Shown: positions 40,230 through 49,831, numbered from the stretch's first letter. The stretch: 64,000 bases of DNA from Acinetobacter sp. TGL-Y2 (GCF_001612555.1 NZ_CP015110.1:124001-188000), one strand, 5' to 3'. Translations and numbers: made by a program. The notes: generated by a model from the sequence alone, not told the origin.

Positions 40230-40772
40230 TTATTTTGCAAGTTCAGCATGAATCGCATCGACTATACGCGCATCATCTGCCGTAATATCAGGTGCAAAAC
40301 GCGCGACCACTTCACCTTGTTTATTGATTAAGAATTTTTCAAAATTCCACAGTACTTCAGGTTTTGGATTTGGTGTTAAACCATAATCGACCAAATCTTT
40401 CCACCAAGGACCTTCACCTATACGTTCAGGTACAGCTTGAGTTAAGGTTGCATAGAGTGGGTGTTTGTCTTCACCTGCCACTGAAATTTTGGCAAAGAGA
40501 GGAAAGTCTACGTTATAGGTAAGCGAGCAAAATTCTTGAATATTTTCATTGCTGCCAGGTTCTTGCGCAAGGAAATTGTTTGCTGGGAAACCTAAAATTT
40601 CTAAGCCTTCAGCTTTTTTGTCGGTATAAAGTTTTTCTAAACCTTCGTACTGCGGTGTTAAACCGCATTTTGACGCGACATTGACGATCAATAAAACTTT
40701 GCCCGCATATTGGCTTAAATCGACTGCTTCACCTTGAATGGTGTTCACTGGAATATTGTATACCGATGCCAT
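40230..40772 (-). CDS. Glutathione peroxidase (Cys type)
   Basis: This 180-aa protein has the Cys active site in VNVASKCGLTPQYEGL near residue 35, Gln in GFPANNFLAQEPG near 75, and Trp in VLWNFEKFL near 130, the peroxidase catalytic set with Cys in place of selenocysteine. It probably reduces lipid or organic hydroperoxides in the cytoplasm, likely with thioredoxin. The Met at 40772 has better ribosome-site spacing (AGGG) than the frame opening at 40781. Confidence 0.9.
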   Translation of the reverse strand: MASVYNIPVNTIQGEAVDLSQYAGKVLLIVNVASKCGLTPQYEGLEKLYTDKKAEGLEILGFPANNFLAQEPGSNENIQEFCSLTYNVDFPLFAKISVAGEDKHPLYATLTQAVPERIGEGPWWKDLVDYGLTPNPKPEVLWNFEKFLINKQGEVVARFAPDITADDARIVDAIHAELAK

Positions 40773-40876
40773 AATTTTCATGCCCTAAATAAATAATCAA
40801 ACCTTGACCCATGTTTTAGCGTGAATTGCTACATCTCACAAGCAGAGTTTTATATCTGAATCTTTCAATAAAGCAT

Positions 40877-40904
40877 AAAAAAAACAGGCCAGAAGCCTGT
40901 TTTT
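40877..40904 (-). terminator. Terminator downstream of the broken lipoprotein gene
   Basis: On the minus strand, AAAACAGGC-TTCTG-GCCTGTTTT is followed by a long T run. It lies just past the lipoprotein stop codon, so the pseudogene retains its terminator. Confidence 0.85.
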
Positions 40905-40923
40905 AGTCAAACCTTAAAGCCAG

Positions 40924-41451
40924 TTATGCACCTGCTTTAACTTTCGCTTGAAGCGCTTGCATATCGGTTAGAATAGACTGCTGTAAATCCACCGCTTTTT
41001 TCTGCAATTCATTCACTTTATTCATATCGGGCTTGGTTTCAACACCTGCTTCAGCCAACTCTAGCCCTAATTCATTTGAATCTTTCATTTTGTCACGTAG
41101 TACATCTGCTTCAGTACTTTTTAGTTTTAATGCTTCTAAGTCATTATTAAAGCTATTGACATACTTTTCCATTTTATCGACGACTGCATCTAATGCTTTT
41201 TTATCGCTATTTTGCGCAGCTTGAGTTACTTCAGTTTGGAAGCTCAATGCTTCTTGTGCTTTCGTATTTGAAAGACTTTCAATTTGTTATAAGTCACTTT
41301 TTATGTCTGCAACCACGTTGTTGCTTAAAGCAACCATTGTTGCGGGTGCTTGTGTTTCAGGTTGCGCCGTCGTACTTTCATTGGTTTTTTTATCACATGC
41401 AGTTAATGTGAAAGCCGTCATACATAAAGATGCGATCAAAAGTTTTTTCAT
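40924..41451 (-). pseudogene. Lipoprotein gene interrupted by an in-frame TAA
   Basis: Read from the ATG at 41451, a normal lipoprotein leader appears (MKKLLIASL, lipobox LTAC at Cys19). A linker and helix follow up to codon 54. Codon 55 is TAA (41289-41287). The same frame then continues without a break for 120 more codons as a Lys/Gln/Glu-rich helical body to 40924. A TTG after the stop could restart translation, but would lack the signal peptide. One base change would repair the gene (TAA from CAA, AAA or GAA). The ribosome site AGGA is intact. Function is unknown. Confidence 0.85.
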
Positions 41452-41876
41452 ATTTATCCTCTTATTTTTTCAATTCTAAATAGTTAAAAAGAGCTTGAAA
41501 TGGCTTAACTAAAGAGAAAACCTCTCCAATCTCTTTTTCTAAATAGTGAATTTGAACCTATACGGTGGCATAGCGCCGCATGACGGTCTGTAGTGCTTTT
41601 GTAGATAAGCTTTTTAGAAAAACAGAAAATCGACTTTTTTGTTTTTAGATATGCTTGAATCAAAATACTTTAAATATGCTACTTTTAAAGTAAATTTAAA
41701 TGGCAACTTTGCTTAAGCTATGATGCGTAGTTTGGCGGGTTTAAGCGCTTGTATAGGATGGATGAGAGGGAAAAAATGAAATCTATAACATTATTTATAT
41801 CAAAGATTTAATTCAAAACTCAAACTCAAGATGAAATATAAAAACCATTAGAAAATGGATAGGAATATCTTTAATT
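41452..41876. other. Intergenic region, no gene seen
   Basis: This 425-base AT-rich stretch lies between the broken lipoprotein gene and a divergent transporter gene. I see only very short frames, no tRNA-like structure and no strong terminator hairpin. It presumably holds the two divergent promoters. Confidence 0.5.
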
Positions 41877-42770
41877 ATGCAGTTACACGCAAAACACTTA
41901 GCTTGGGCGGTTTTATTTCCCATTCTGGCGGTACTCATTTGGTCATTTAATATTGCCATTACCCGTTATGTCGCAGATTACATTTCTCCTGTCAGTATTA
42001 GTTTTTACCGATGGTTGATTGCTTTCTTGGTTTTGACGCCTTTTATTTTGCCCAAAGTCTGGCAGCACAAGTCGTTGATTCGTCCTCATCTTATACAGTT
42101 GGCCGTTTTAAGTGCTTGTGGCATGGTGCTGTATCAAGGCTTGGCCTATACGGCAGCACATTACACCACAGCGACCAATATGGGCATTATTAATGCCTTT
42201 ATTCCAATTTTTACGATCTTTGTGGCGCTGCTGTTATTGCGTGAAATTCCCACGCGCTATGCCGTAATGGGCAGTATTTTGTCATTTGTAGGGCTGTTGT
42301 ATGTGATTAGCCAAGGCAGTTGGTCAAGCTTATTCAATCTGGGAGGGCATTGGGGCGATGTCCTGATGATTCTGGCGGTGTTTTTCTACGCTTTTTATGG
42401 AGTATTTTTGAAGAAATGGCAACTAACATTGCCTTTAATGATCAGCCTGTATGTTCAAATTGGTTTTGCAATTCTGTATCACTTGCCTTTTGTGGTCGTA
42501 CTTGGACTTGATCCGATCACCACGAACAATGCAGGCAGTGTGCTGTATGCTGGTATTTTTCCGTCTATTCTTGCACCATTACTGTGGATGATGGCGATTC
42601 AGCATTTAGGACCGAACCGTACCAGTATTTTTATGAATCTGATGCCAGTCTTTACGGCGATTATTGCTTATGTTTGGCTGAATGAAGCATGGAGCATTTA
42701 TCATACCGCGGGTGGAATGATCATCTTGTTCGGGATTGCTTTGGCTCAGCGTAAAGGCAAATCTGCATAA
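41877..42770 (+). CDS. EamA/DMT-superfamily transporter
   Basis: This 297-aa inner-membrane protein has about ten helices in two EamA repeats: LIWSFNIAITRYVADYISPVSISFYRW at the start and a second repeat from about residue 155. It probably exports metabolites. It is unrelated in local context to the other DMT gene at 9583. No clear ribosome site is visible; the TAATTATG context is weak. Confidence 0.87.
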   Translation: MQLHAKHLAWAVLFPILAVLIWSFNIAITRYVADYISPVSISFYRWLIAFLVLTPFILPKVWQHKSLIRPHLIQLAVLSACGMVLYQGLAYTAAHYTTATNMGIINAFIPIFTIFVALLLLREIPTRYAVMGSILSFVGLLYVISQGSWSSLFNLGGHWGDVLMILAVFFYAFYGVFLKKWQLTLPLMISLYVQIGFAILYHLPFVVVLGLDPITTNNAGSVLYAGIFPSILAPLLWMMAIQHLGPNRTSIFMNLMPVFTAIIAYVWLNEAWSIYHTAGGMIILFGIALAQRKGKSA

Positions 42771-43003
42771 TGGGCTTAAAGGCAAGTGATTAAAATCTAT
42801 CAAGTGCTCAAAATCCATACATTTGGAATTTTATTTTTTAGCTTAAATATCGATCGATATAGGTATTCTTATGTTTATTTAGTCTTATGTAATATTTTTA
42901 TTTTTTTAATTTTCAAATAAAAATAACCACTTATTTATATCAATAATTTAAATATCTATTTCAGGCCTTGGTAAATCATAAATTTAGAGTAAATATTCAA
43001 CAT

Positions 43004-43032
43004 TTGTACATTAAATGAATATGTTGCATAAT
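43004..43032 (+). promoter_or_regulatory. Sigma70-type promoter in the 43-kb intergenic region
   Basis: TTGTAC and CATAAT are separated by exactly 17 bases. No gene follows on this strand before a terminator at 43128-43160, so it probably drives a short RNA. Confidence 0.6.
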
Positions 43033-43038
43033 CCGCCG

Positions 43039-43160
43039 CATAGCAAATCTTGAACTCTAAAGTGGCTCAAAACTGGTTGCTTCGATATTTTTGAACCCTC
43101 TGGATGTGATGACACATCCATTTATATGCTCAGTCAAACTTTTAGACTGAGCTTTTTTTT
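43039..43160 (+). ncRNA. Candidate small RNA of about 120 nt
   Basis: Between a good promoter and a good terminator there is no coding frame. The predicted transcript ends with a perfect 8-bp hairpin (TGGATGTG-ATGA-CACATCCA, 43101-43120) followed by the terminator hairpin. The layout of an unstructured 5' part, hairpin and terminator stem with U tail resembles Hfq-dependent regulatory RNAs. I do not recognise a named RNA family. The call rests only on these signals. Confidence 0.5.
43128..43160 (+). terminator. Terminator with T8 tail behind the candidate small RNA
   Basis: GCTCAGTC and GACTGAGC form an 8-bp stem (loop 9 nt, partly A-T paired), followed by eight T. The DMT gene stop is more than 350 bases upstream and no gene lies directly before it. 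Confidence 0.85.
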
Positions 43161-43238
43161 GTCTAAATTGATCGTTTTTAAGTCTAACCGCTATCTCCGC
43201 TCATCACCATTTAAAATAAGTATAAGACCGAGATCAGG

Positions 43239-43808
43239 CTAGGCGCGGATCACTTTGCCCGTTATTGCATCAATAATCTTGCTCGGTTCTTGGCTTAAGC
43301 CTAAATCCCCATTTAAGTAATTGAGTTCTGAACCAAAGTATTGATTGACGTCTTGGATCGAGCGGGCAGGGCTTAAACCAGCAGGATTGGCACTGGTTGA
43401 TACAATGAAACCATTAAAGGCATTGCAGAGTGCAATACACAGCGGATGATTGGTGACACGCACCGCAACTTGAGTGTGTTTGCCTTTAATCCAGTGGGGA
43501 ATGCTGTCATCTGCAGGTAATAACCAAGTGGTGGCGCGGTTTTGGTTGGACAAGTTGCTCCAACTGTCGATCACTTGCTGACGCATTTGAGGCGTCAGAT
43601 TTTTTAACAAGTGCTCAACTTGACTGAGCTGTCCTGCCAATAAAATCACGCCTTTTTCAATCGGGCGCTGCTTTAAGCGTAAAATTTCTAAAAAAGCCGT
43701 TTCATTCAACGGATCGCAACCTAAGCCCCATACTGCTTCTGTCGGATAGGCCAAAACTTTGCCTTGTGCTAAACATTGGGCAGCCTCAGCAACTGAGGTT
43801 GTAAGCAT
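43239..43808 (-). CDS. tsaC: Threonylcarbamoyl-AMP synthase (YrdC domain)
   Basis: This 189-aa enzyme makes the threonylcarbamoyl-AMP used for the universal t6A37 tRNA modification. The YrdC signature is present: GKVLAYPTEAVWGLGCDP near residue 15, LKQRPIEKG near 45, and the nucleotide-contacting STSANPAGLSPA near 140. It is of the short TsaC type, without the Sua5 C-terminal domain. It is downstream of dprA on the same strand, a common neighbourhood. Confidence 0.93.
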   Translation of the reverse strand: MLTTSVAEAAQCLAQGKVLAYPTEAVWGLGCDPLNETAFLEILRLKQRPIEKGVILLAGQLSQVEHLLKNLTPQMRQQVIDSWSNLSNQNRATTWLLPADDSIPHWIKGKHTQVAVRVTNHPLCIALCNAFNGFIVSTSANPAGLSPARSIQDVNQYFGSELNYLNGDLGLSQEPSKIIDAITGKVIRA

Positions 43809-43850
43809 AGAGATTCACCTATAATGGCCTGAAAAAAGCTATTGTGAACC

Positions 43851-45170
43851 TTAATGGCTCGGACGGCAACGCAAGTACAGTCCTGATTGTTGAATACATA
43901 AGCCCATAAGCTCTAATTCCATCAATGCCCCTGTCAATTCGGCAGCATCCAAATGCATGGCTTGAGCCAAATGATCTAAATCCTGACCGACCCAATCCAG
44001 TTGTTGGTAAAGTTTATATAAATTTGGGGGAATCTCGGCTAAGGCATCAATGCGGGGTGAACTTGCAGGATTTGAATAAGTCGAATCTAAAACGCTGTTT
44101 GGGGTACTTTGATCAGAATCTCGTGTCTTTGTTTTGATGATGAGGGGGTTAGGCGCGATCTTTTGTTGATCCACGTTTTTGAGATCTGATAGCTTCAGAT
44201 CTGACACTTTAAAGTTTGGGCTTTTTTCAGCATCGTTTTTTTGCGCTGCATCTTGTTGTTGATATTGCCACTGAGTGGGTAGTGCCAAATCTTCAATAAT
44301 TTGCTCAGGATGATCTACCAAAATTGCACCTTCACGAATCAGTTGATGACAACCTTGATGGAACTCACTGTAAATATGACCCGGTATAGCAAAAGTGGTT
44401 TTACCTTGATGTGCTGCAGCTTGCGCAGTAATGAGAGAACCACTGCCGAGTGTTGCCTCTGCGACCAACACTCCTAAACTTAAACCACTGACAATACGGT
44501 TACGCCGTGGAAAATGATGTTGTAAAGGTTTAGTTTCGGGTAAAAACTCAGAAAGAATCGTGCCCGAATGTAGCAAAATATTCTGTTGCAACGCTTTATT
44601 TTGGCTAGGATAAACTTGGTCTAAACCTGTCCCAATGACCGCAATGGTTCGATGATTCTTGAGTGCGCCCAAATGCGCGGCTTCATCAATTCCTTGGGCT
44701 AAACCACTGGTAATGAAGAAGCCTTTTTCACTTAAATAATAAGCAAAGTCATAAGCCACTTGTTTACCGTGTGGGCTGGGTTTACGACTGCCCACAATCG
44801 CGACTTGCGCTTGGCTTAAGTTTTGATATGACCCTTGACCGAATAAAATCGGTGGACGATCTGAATAAGGCAACAGTTGTTTGGGATAATCATCATCACT
44901 GTCGAGCAAAATAAAGTCGCTGTGCTGAATGATTTTATTTAAACAATGTTCGAACTTGAGTTGTCCGTCATGGCTTAAAAAGTCTTGCGCACGTTGCACA
45001 TGATTTTGATGAATGTTCAGTTCTGACCAACGGACCAGATGTGCAGCACTGGTCGCTTGCTCGGCAGAGCCGAAGAATTGCATGGCTTTTTGAAATGAAG
45101 AAAGCGAGTGTTGCACGAGATACCACAATTTGATGTGGTGCAGATGTACATCAGATATCTCATTCAACAT
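43851..45170 (-). CDS. dprA: DNA processing protein A (competence)
   Basis: This 439-aa protein loads RecA on incoming single-stranded DNA during natural transformation. The Rossmann-like core has VAIVGSRKPSPHGK near residue 123, SGLAQGIDEAAH near 155, and FPRRNRIVSGLS near 220. A Ser/Asp/Lys-rich linker (about 305-375) contains a short tandem SDLKLSDLK repeat, and a C-terminal winged-helix (DML1-like) domain closes the protein. Full length suggests transformation competence is retained. It lies between a LysM gene and tsaC. Confidence 0.94.
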   Translation of the reverse strand: MLNEISDVHLHHIKLWYLVQHSLSSFQKAMQFFGSAEQATSAAHLVRWSELNIHQNHVQRAQDFLSHDGQLKFEHCLNKIIQHSDFILLDSDDDYPKQLLPYSDRPPILFGQGSYQNLSQAQVAIVGSRKPSPHGKQVAYDFAYYLSEKGFFITSGLAQGIDEAAHLGALKNHRTIAVIGTGLDQVYPSQNKALQQNILLHSGTILSEFLPETKPLQHHFPRRNRIVSGLSLGVLVAEATLGSGSLITAQAAAHQGKTTFAIPGHIYSEFHQGCHQLIREGAILVDHPEQIIEDLALPTQWQYQQQDAAQKNDAEKSPNFKVSDLKLSDLKNVDQQKIAPNPLIIKTKTRDSDQSTPNSVLDSTYSNPASSPRIDALAEIPPNLYKLYQQLDWVGQDLDHLAQAMHLDAAELTGALMELELMGLCIQQSGLYLRCRPSH

Positions 45171-45184
45171 AGTAAAGTTCGCCT

Positions 45185-46336
45185 CTATTGATCAGTCATA
45201 GACGGTGCTTGCAAATGCGCACCGACTTTCACAGGCAGTGAGCTGTCCAAGACATAGGCGTAGCTCAATTGATCGAAAGTTTTAAAGATCATCAAATTAC
45301 CAATACGCTGATTGGGCAATTGAATACTTTCTTTGGTTTTTGGATCACGAACGACTTCACCTTGTTGGTAAATACTTAACACATGGCCTGTTTTAGCGCC
45401 ATGTGCCATGCCACGGTCAATGGTCACCACACTACGCTGTGCGGCTGTACCAATGGAACCCATGACACGTATAACACTGCCATCAGCAACAATATCTGCT
45501 GTCGCTGTTGGATAGAACAAACTCGGTAAGTTGGCATCATATTTAGGTAACACATAATCACCACGGCGGACTTCAGCATTGTAGCTGTCGGTGAGCTCTA
45601 AGGTAGTGACATCATTTTCATGAGCAACTGCTGTCGCTGAAGCCACTTCTAACAGCTCAATTGCCGTGACGTATTTTTTACCTTTGGCATCGACCGCCAT
45701 ATAGGGTTCGGTTTCACGGAACACACCATAGCGCTGTCCTGTCACTAAACCATTGCCACGCGCATACACGGTTTGACCTTTACCTGCAATGACACGGTTA
45801 TCGGCTGTACCCAAAATATAAGGTGTAAACTTGAGTGATTCTGGTGAAATAATCAGACCATGATCAAGCCACTGTTGAATATGCGCCAACGGAATAATTG
45901 GAATCGTGTTATTGAGTGATTCAACACGAATTTGAGGTTGTAGAGACGTTCCACCTCGATGGCGACGAATCACGCCTTCACAACCATCCCCTTCATCACG
46001 ACCAATGAGCGGACGACCATCTAGCGTACAGAGCAACAAACGGTCACCTGGATAAATCCAATGTGGATTTTTCACATGGCGGTTGCTGGCCCAAATCTCT
46101 TTCCAGCGCCAAGGCGAGCTTAAAAATTTACCTGAAATATCCCATAAAGTATCGCCTTTTTTTACCACATAAACATGCGGTGCACTGGCTTTAAGTGCCG
46201 GTGGATTTAAATTCGGACTGGCATGGATGAATTGAGTGCTCATTAGCCCTGCGCTTAAACAAATGGCGAGGGCAAGACATTGTTTTTTTAACCCCGTAGC
46301 ATGTAAAAGAGCCATGCTATTGAAAAGCTTTTTCAT
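45185..46336 (-). CDS. LysM-domain peptidoglycan-binding protein
   Basis: This 383-aa protein has a signal peptide and a single LysM domain (YVVKKGDTLWDISGKFLSSPWRWKEIW, ending IYPGDRL; about residues 53-105). A beta-rich C-terminal body follows. It matches the LysM protein commonly found between def and dprA in gammaproteobacteria. The Met at 46336 has better ribosome-site spacing than the one at 46342. It is probably an envelope protein binding peptidoglycan; its exact role is unknown. Confidence 0.88.
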   Translation of the reverse strand: MKKLFNSMALLHATGLKKQCLALAICLSAGLMSTQFIHASPNLNPPALKASAPHVYVVKKGDTLWDISGKFLSSPWRWKEIWASNRHVKNPHWIYPGDRLLLCTLDGRPLIGRDEGDGCEGVIRRHRGGTSLQPQIRVESLNNTIPIIPLAHIQQWLDHGLIISPESLKFTPYILGTADNRVIAGKGQTVYARGNGLVTGQRYGVFRETEPYMAVDAKGKKYVTAIELLEVASATAVAHENDVTTLELTDSYNAEVRRGDYVLPKYDANLPSLFYPTATADIVADGSVIRVMGSIGTAAQRSVVTIDRGMAHGAKTGHVLSIYQQGEVVRDPKTKESIQLPNQRIGNLMIFKTFDQLSYAYVLDSSLPVKVGAHLQAPSMTDQ

Positions 46337-46458
46337 TATCATAATTCCTAAAATTATGTATCTATTTGCGCTATAATACGCATATTACACGTATTATTTA
46401 ATGAAGCATAAACTTCATTTAGTTTTTAAGATCAATGGCATAGCCAGTGAGGAGCAGC

Positions 46459-46989
46459 ATGGCCTTATTACCTATTTTAAGTTTTCCTGATCCCCGTTTG
46501 CGCACCATTGCAAAACCTGTCAGTGAAGTGACGGATGAAATCCGACAACTTGCAGCAGACATGTTTGAAACCATGTATGAAGCCCCAGGTATTGGTTTAG
46601 CGGCAACGCAAGTTGATCAACATATTCAGCTTATTGTCATGGACTTATCTGAAGATAAAAGTCAGCCTATGGTTTTTATTAACCCCAAAGTCATGCCATT
46701 AACGGCAGAGACCCAACCGTATGAAGAGGGCTGTTTATCCGTTCCTCAAATATACGATAAAGTTGATCGTCCGTCACGCGTCAAAATCAATGCGCTTGGT
46801 TTAGATGGCAAAGCATTTGAAATTGAAGCAGATGGATTACTGGCAGTGTGTATTCAACATGAGATGGACCATTTAGACGGAAAGTTATTTGTTGATTATT
46901 TATCGCCGTTAAAACGTCAGCGTGCGCGTGAAAAAGTTGAAAAAATCGTGCGTCAACGTCAAAAGGAACACATTCCTGTAAAACGTTAA
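46459..46989 (+). CDS. def: Peptide deformylase
   Basis: This 176-aa metalloenzyme removes the formyl group from new proteins. All three family motifs are visible: GIGLAATQV near residue 44, EGCLSVP near 90, and [12 protein letters not shown] near 132 with the metal His pair. The Met at 46459 follows GAGGAG; the frame opens at 46447. It is divergent from the LysM-dprA cluster, the usual def arrangement, although the typical fmt gene is not downstream. Confidence 0.97.
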   Translation: MALLPILSFPDPRLRTIAKPVSEVTDEIRQLAADMFETMYEAPGIGLAATQVDQHIQLIVMDLSEDKSQPMVFINPKVMPLTAETQPYEEGCLSVPQIYDKVDRPSRVKINALGLDGKAFEIEADGLLAVCIQHEMDHLDGKLFVDYLSPLKRQRAREKVEKIVRQRQKEHIPVKR

Positions 46990-47039
46990 TTGTCGTATTC
47001 AATGTTCTCCCCATTGAAGCTGTGCGCAAAAGTCATTTA

Positions 47040-47064
47040 CAAAGCCCAATTCTGATTGGGTTTT
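47040..47064 (+). terminator. Terminator of def
   Basis: The hairpin CCCAAT-TCTG-ATTGGG is flanked by A-rich and T-rich runs, about 50 bases after the def stop codon. Confidence 0.75.
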
Positions 47065-47106
47065 GTTATACTCAAGACAGATGAATGTATTGGGTGAGAT
47101 CACGCC

Positions 47107-47610
47107 TTGTTACGGATTGGGTTGCTGCTTGGCTTTGCCGCAGTGTTTTTACAGATTGCTGTTTTCTTGCAGCCGTTATTGCCTCAGCAATATCAAATTG
47201 CTCCGGTCTGTGAAACCATCACCCGCGCTTTATTTACAAAGCCACATCCAGATGGAGCGTCGCTGAAAACAGCGCTAGATCATCAAGATCATACTCAGCA
47301 TTCGCATCAGGCACATCTTCAAACCCAAAATCAATCTTCAGCGCACAGCATCCATAATACGCATGCGCATGATTCACATCATCATGATATGAACCATCAA
47401 TGCCAATACTGTACTGTATTTGGGCATTTGGTTTTGCCGCCTGAATTGCATGTCAAAGAAGTGCTGATTCGTATTCAGGTCAGACTGATTACCTATCAAA
47501 AAGCATTTAAGCATGTCTATTTTGTCCTGCAACGACTCTATCTTCTGCCCCAAGGGCGTGCGCCACCACTTTTTACATCGATCAAATGTTATAGATCTGG
47601 AGTTTGCTGA
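47107..47610 (+). CDS. His-rich DUF2946-like protein
   Basis: This 167-aa protein begins with a hydrophobic segment and has a very His-rich central stretch (about residues 57-98, including HDSHHHDMNHQCQYC) with a CxxC pair. This is typical of DUF2946 proteins found beside copper transporters. The only good start is TTG at 47107, with a GTGAG ribosome site. It lies directly upstream of a copper-type TonB receptor on the same strand. A role in periplasmic copper handling is inference. Confidence 0.72.
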   Translation: MLRIGLLLGFAAVFLQIAVFLQPLLPQQYQIAPVCETITRALFTKPHPDGASLKTALDHQDHTQHSHQAHLQTQNQSSAHSIHNTHAHDSHHHDMNHQCQYCTVFGHLVLPPELHVKEVLIRIQVRLITYQKAFKHVYFVLQRLYLLPQGRAPPLFTSIKCYRSGVC

Positions 47611-47667
47611 CTCCAGTCCTTGGGCTGCTTTTGCAGCGCATATTGATGTATTAAGTGAGATACAAAA

Positions 47668-49806
47668 ATGGCTCAGCCAAAATTTTATTTACAGCCCCTT
47701 GCGGCTGCGATCTGTGTTGTATGTTATTCGCCTATTGCTTTTGCCAATGTTGAAGCCTTGGCAGATGCGATATCTGCAAAACAAGCAATACCAGTCAAAA
47801 CCATTCAAAGCTTGGCGCCAATTGTGGCAACAGCTCATCAGGGCAATGATGCCAATGGTTTAATTGTTCGCGCTGATCCGAAACAGCCGATTCAACCGAT
47901 TCCAGCCAGCGATGGGGCAGACTATTTACAAAGTATAGTCGGTTTTAGTTCGGTGAATAGTGGTGCAGGAACCAATGGGGATGTGACCTTCCGCGGTATG
48001 TTTGGCTCGCGCATCAAAATCTTAACCGACGGCACTGAAAACTTGGGTGCTTGTCCAAGTCGTATGGATTCACCAACCTCGTATATTTCCCCTGAAAGTT
48101 ATGATCGTATTTCTGTGATTAAAGGGCCGCAGACGGTGCAATATGCCAACACAGGTTCAGCAGCAACGGTCATCTTTGAGCGCTTTCCAGAAAATTTAAG
48201 TGCTGATCAACCTTATCGTGGTCAAGCCAGTGTCCTCATGGGTTCATTTGGTCGTGTGGATCAAAATGTTGAAGCAGCAGTGGGTGATGAGCAAAAGTAT
48301 GTGCGTTTAAATACCAGTCGTTCGGTGTCAAATAGCTATCAAGATGGCGATGGAAATACTGTTCCTTCAGCTTGGGAGCGTTGGAATGCTGATTTAGCCC
48401 TTGGATGGACACCCGACGAAAACACGTGGGTGGAGCTGACAGGCGGTCAAGCAGATGGTGAAGCCATGTATGCAGGACGTGGTATGGATGGATCACAGTT
48501 TAAACGTGAAAGTTTAGGACTGCGTTTTGAAAAGAAAAATGTCACAGATGTCATCAAAAAAATTGAAGCCCAAGTCAATTACAACTTTAATGATCATGTG
48601 ATGGATAACTTTAGTTTACGCTCTCCTCCGATTGAAGAAATGAAGCATCATGGGATGAGCATGATGATGCCTAATCCAAAAGCGATGCAAGTGACACGCC
48701 GTACTTTGAATGCGCGCATGGCGGTTACACATGAATGGGATAAAGTTCAATTCATTACAGGTCTTGATACCCAAAACAATAAACACGCAGGCAGTATGAT
48801 TGCACCAATGATGCCTGCAATGAATAAACCGTTAACGGAGGATATGCATTTCAATTCCTATGGTGGTTTTGGTGAATTGAGCTATCAATTGAGTGACAAC
48901 AATAAGCTCGTTTCAGGTTTGCGAGTAGATCAAGTGAAAGTCGAAGATTTACGAGAGCAGTCGGTTCAAGCGGGCTTTAATCGTGAACTGGACAATACTT
49001 TAGCCAGTGGTTTTATTCGTTTTGAAAATGCACATCCTGAACATGAGTATGGCAAAACCTATATTGGGTTGGGTTTTGTCGAGCGTATGCCTGATTATTG
49101 GGAACTTTTTAGTCCTAAGCATGGCAATGCAGGCTCGAGCAATACGTTTAATGGGGTGGACACTGAAAAAACCTTACAGCTTGATTTTGGTTATCAACAT
49201 CAACATGGTGCATTCAGTTCATGGGCATCGGGTTATGCAGGTTTGATCAATGATTTTATTTTGATGCGTTATCATGATCATGCAAATATGGGGGATCATG
49301 GACATGGTTCTACATTTAGTGCAGGTGCTAAAAATGTCGATGCGACGATTGCGGGTGCTGAAGCGGGCATGGGCTATCAATTTAACGATCATATTCAAGC
49401 CGATGTTAGTGCGATGTATGCATGGGGGCGAAACACCACAGATGACGCACCTTTGCCGCAAATTGCACCTTTAGAAGCACGAGTCAATCTACGTTATATT
49501 CAAGATAATTATACCTTAGGTGCGTATTGGCGGGTGGTGGATGGTCAAAACCGTATTGCTGAGGATCAAGGCAATATTGTCGGTTATGATTTAAAACCAA
49601 GTGCAGGTTTTAGTACGCTCTCTTTAAACGGAACGTATCACATTCAGGATGGTGTTGATCTATCAGTCGGTATCGATAATGTGTTCAATAAAACCTATAC
49701 CGAACATCTCAATAAACTGGGTGATGCGGGTACTGGTCTGACTGCAACTGAGCAATTCAACAATATGAGTCGTAACTACTGGGCTCGAGTCAGTATGAAG
49801 TTTTAA
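47668..49806 (+). CDS. TonB-dependent copper receptor (OprC/NosA type)
   Basis: This 712-aa outer-membrane protein has a plug domain and a beta barrel ending in Phe (WARVSMKF). The plug contains the signature of TonB copper receptors: TDGTENLGACPSRMDSPTSYISPESYDRI near residue 128. The loops are rich in Met and His (MKHHGMSMMMPNPKAM near 327, HDHANMGDHGHGS near 535), as expected for copper binding. It follows a DUF2946 gene by 57 bases; both probably serve copper uptake. The signal peptide ends around FAN. Confidence 0.9.
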   Translation: MAQPKFYLQPLAAAICVVCYSPIAFANVEALADAISAKQAIPVKTIQSLAPIVATAHQGNDANGLIVRADPKQPIQPIPASDGADYLQSIVGFSSVNSGAGTNGDVTFRGMFGSRIKILTDGTENLGACPSRMDSPTSYISPESYDRISVIKGPQTVQYANTGSAATVIFERFPENLSADQPYRGQASVLMGSFGRVDQNVEAAVGDEQKYVRLNTSRSVSNSYQDGDGNTVPSAWERWNADLALGWTPDENTWVELTGGQADGEAMYAGRGMDGSQFKRESLGLRFEKKNVTDVIKKIEAQVNYNFNDHVMDNFSLRSPPIEEMKHHGMSMMMPNPKAMQVTRRTLNARMAVTHEWDKVQFITGLDTQNNKHAGSMIAPMMPAMNKPLTEDMHFNSYGGFGELSYQLSDNNKLVSGLRVDQVKVEDLREQSVQAGFNRELDNTLASGFIRFENAHPEHEYGKTYIGLGFVERMPDYWELFSPKHGNAGSSNTFNGVDTEKTLQLDFGYQHQHGAFSSWASGYAGLINDFILMRYHDHANMGDHGHGSTFSAGAKNVDATIAGAEAGMGYQFNDHIQADVSAMYAWGRNTTDDAPLPQIAPLEARVNLRYIQDNYTLGAYWRVVDGQNRIAEDQGNIVGYDLKPSAGFSTLSLNGTYHIQDGVDLSVGIDNVFNKTYTEHLNKLGDAGTGLTATEQFNNMSRNYWARVSMKF

Positions 49807-49831
49807 ACAATCAATGCTCATAGATTAAGAT

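Noticed and set aside
41760..41815. Tiny frame of 11 codons starting after GGGAAAAA
   Set aside because: It is too short, lacks motifs and has no further support; left as intergenic.
44160..44215. Direct repeat AGATCTGATAGCTTCAGATCTG within dprA
   Set aside because: It encodes the SDLKLSDLK repeat in the flexible DprA linker, so it is explained by coding sequence rather than a regulatory site.
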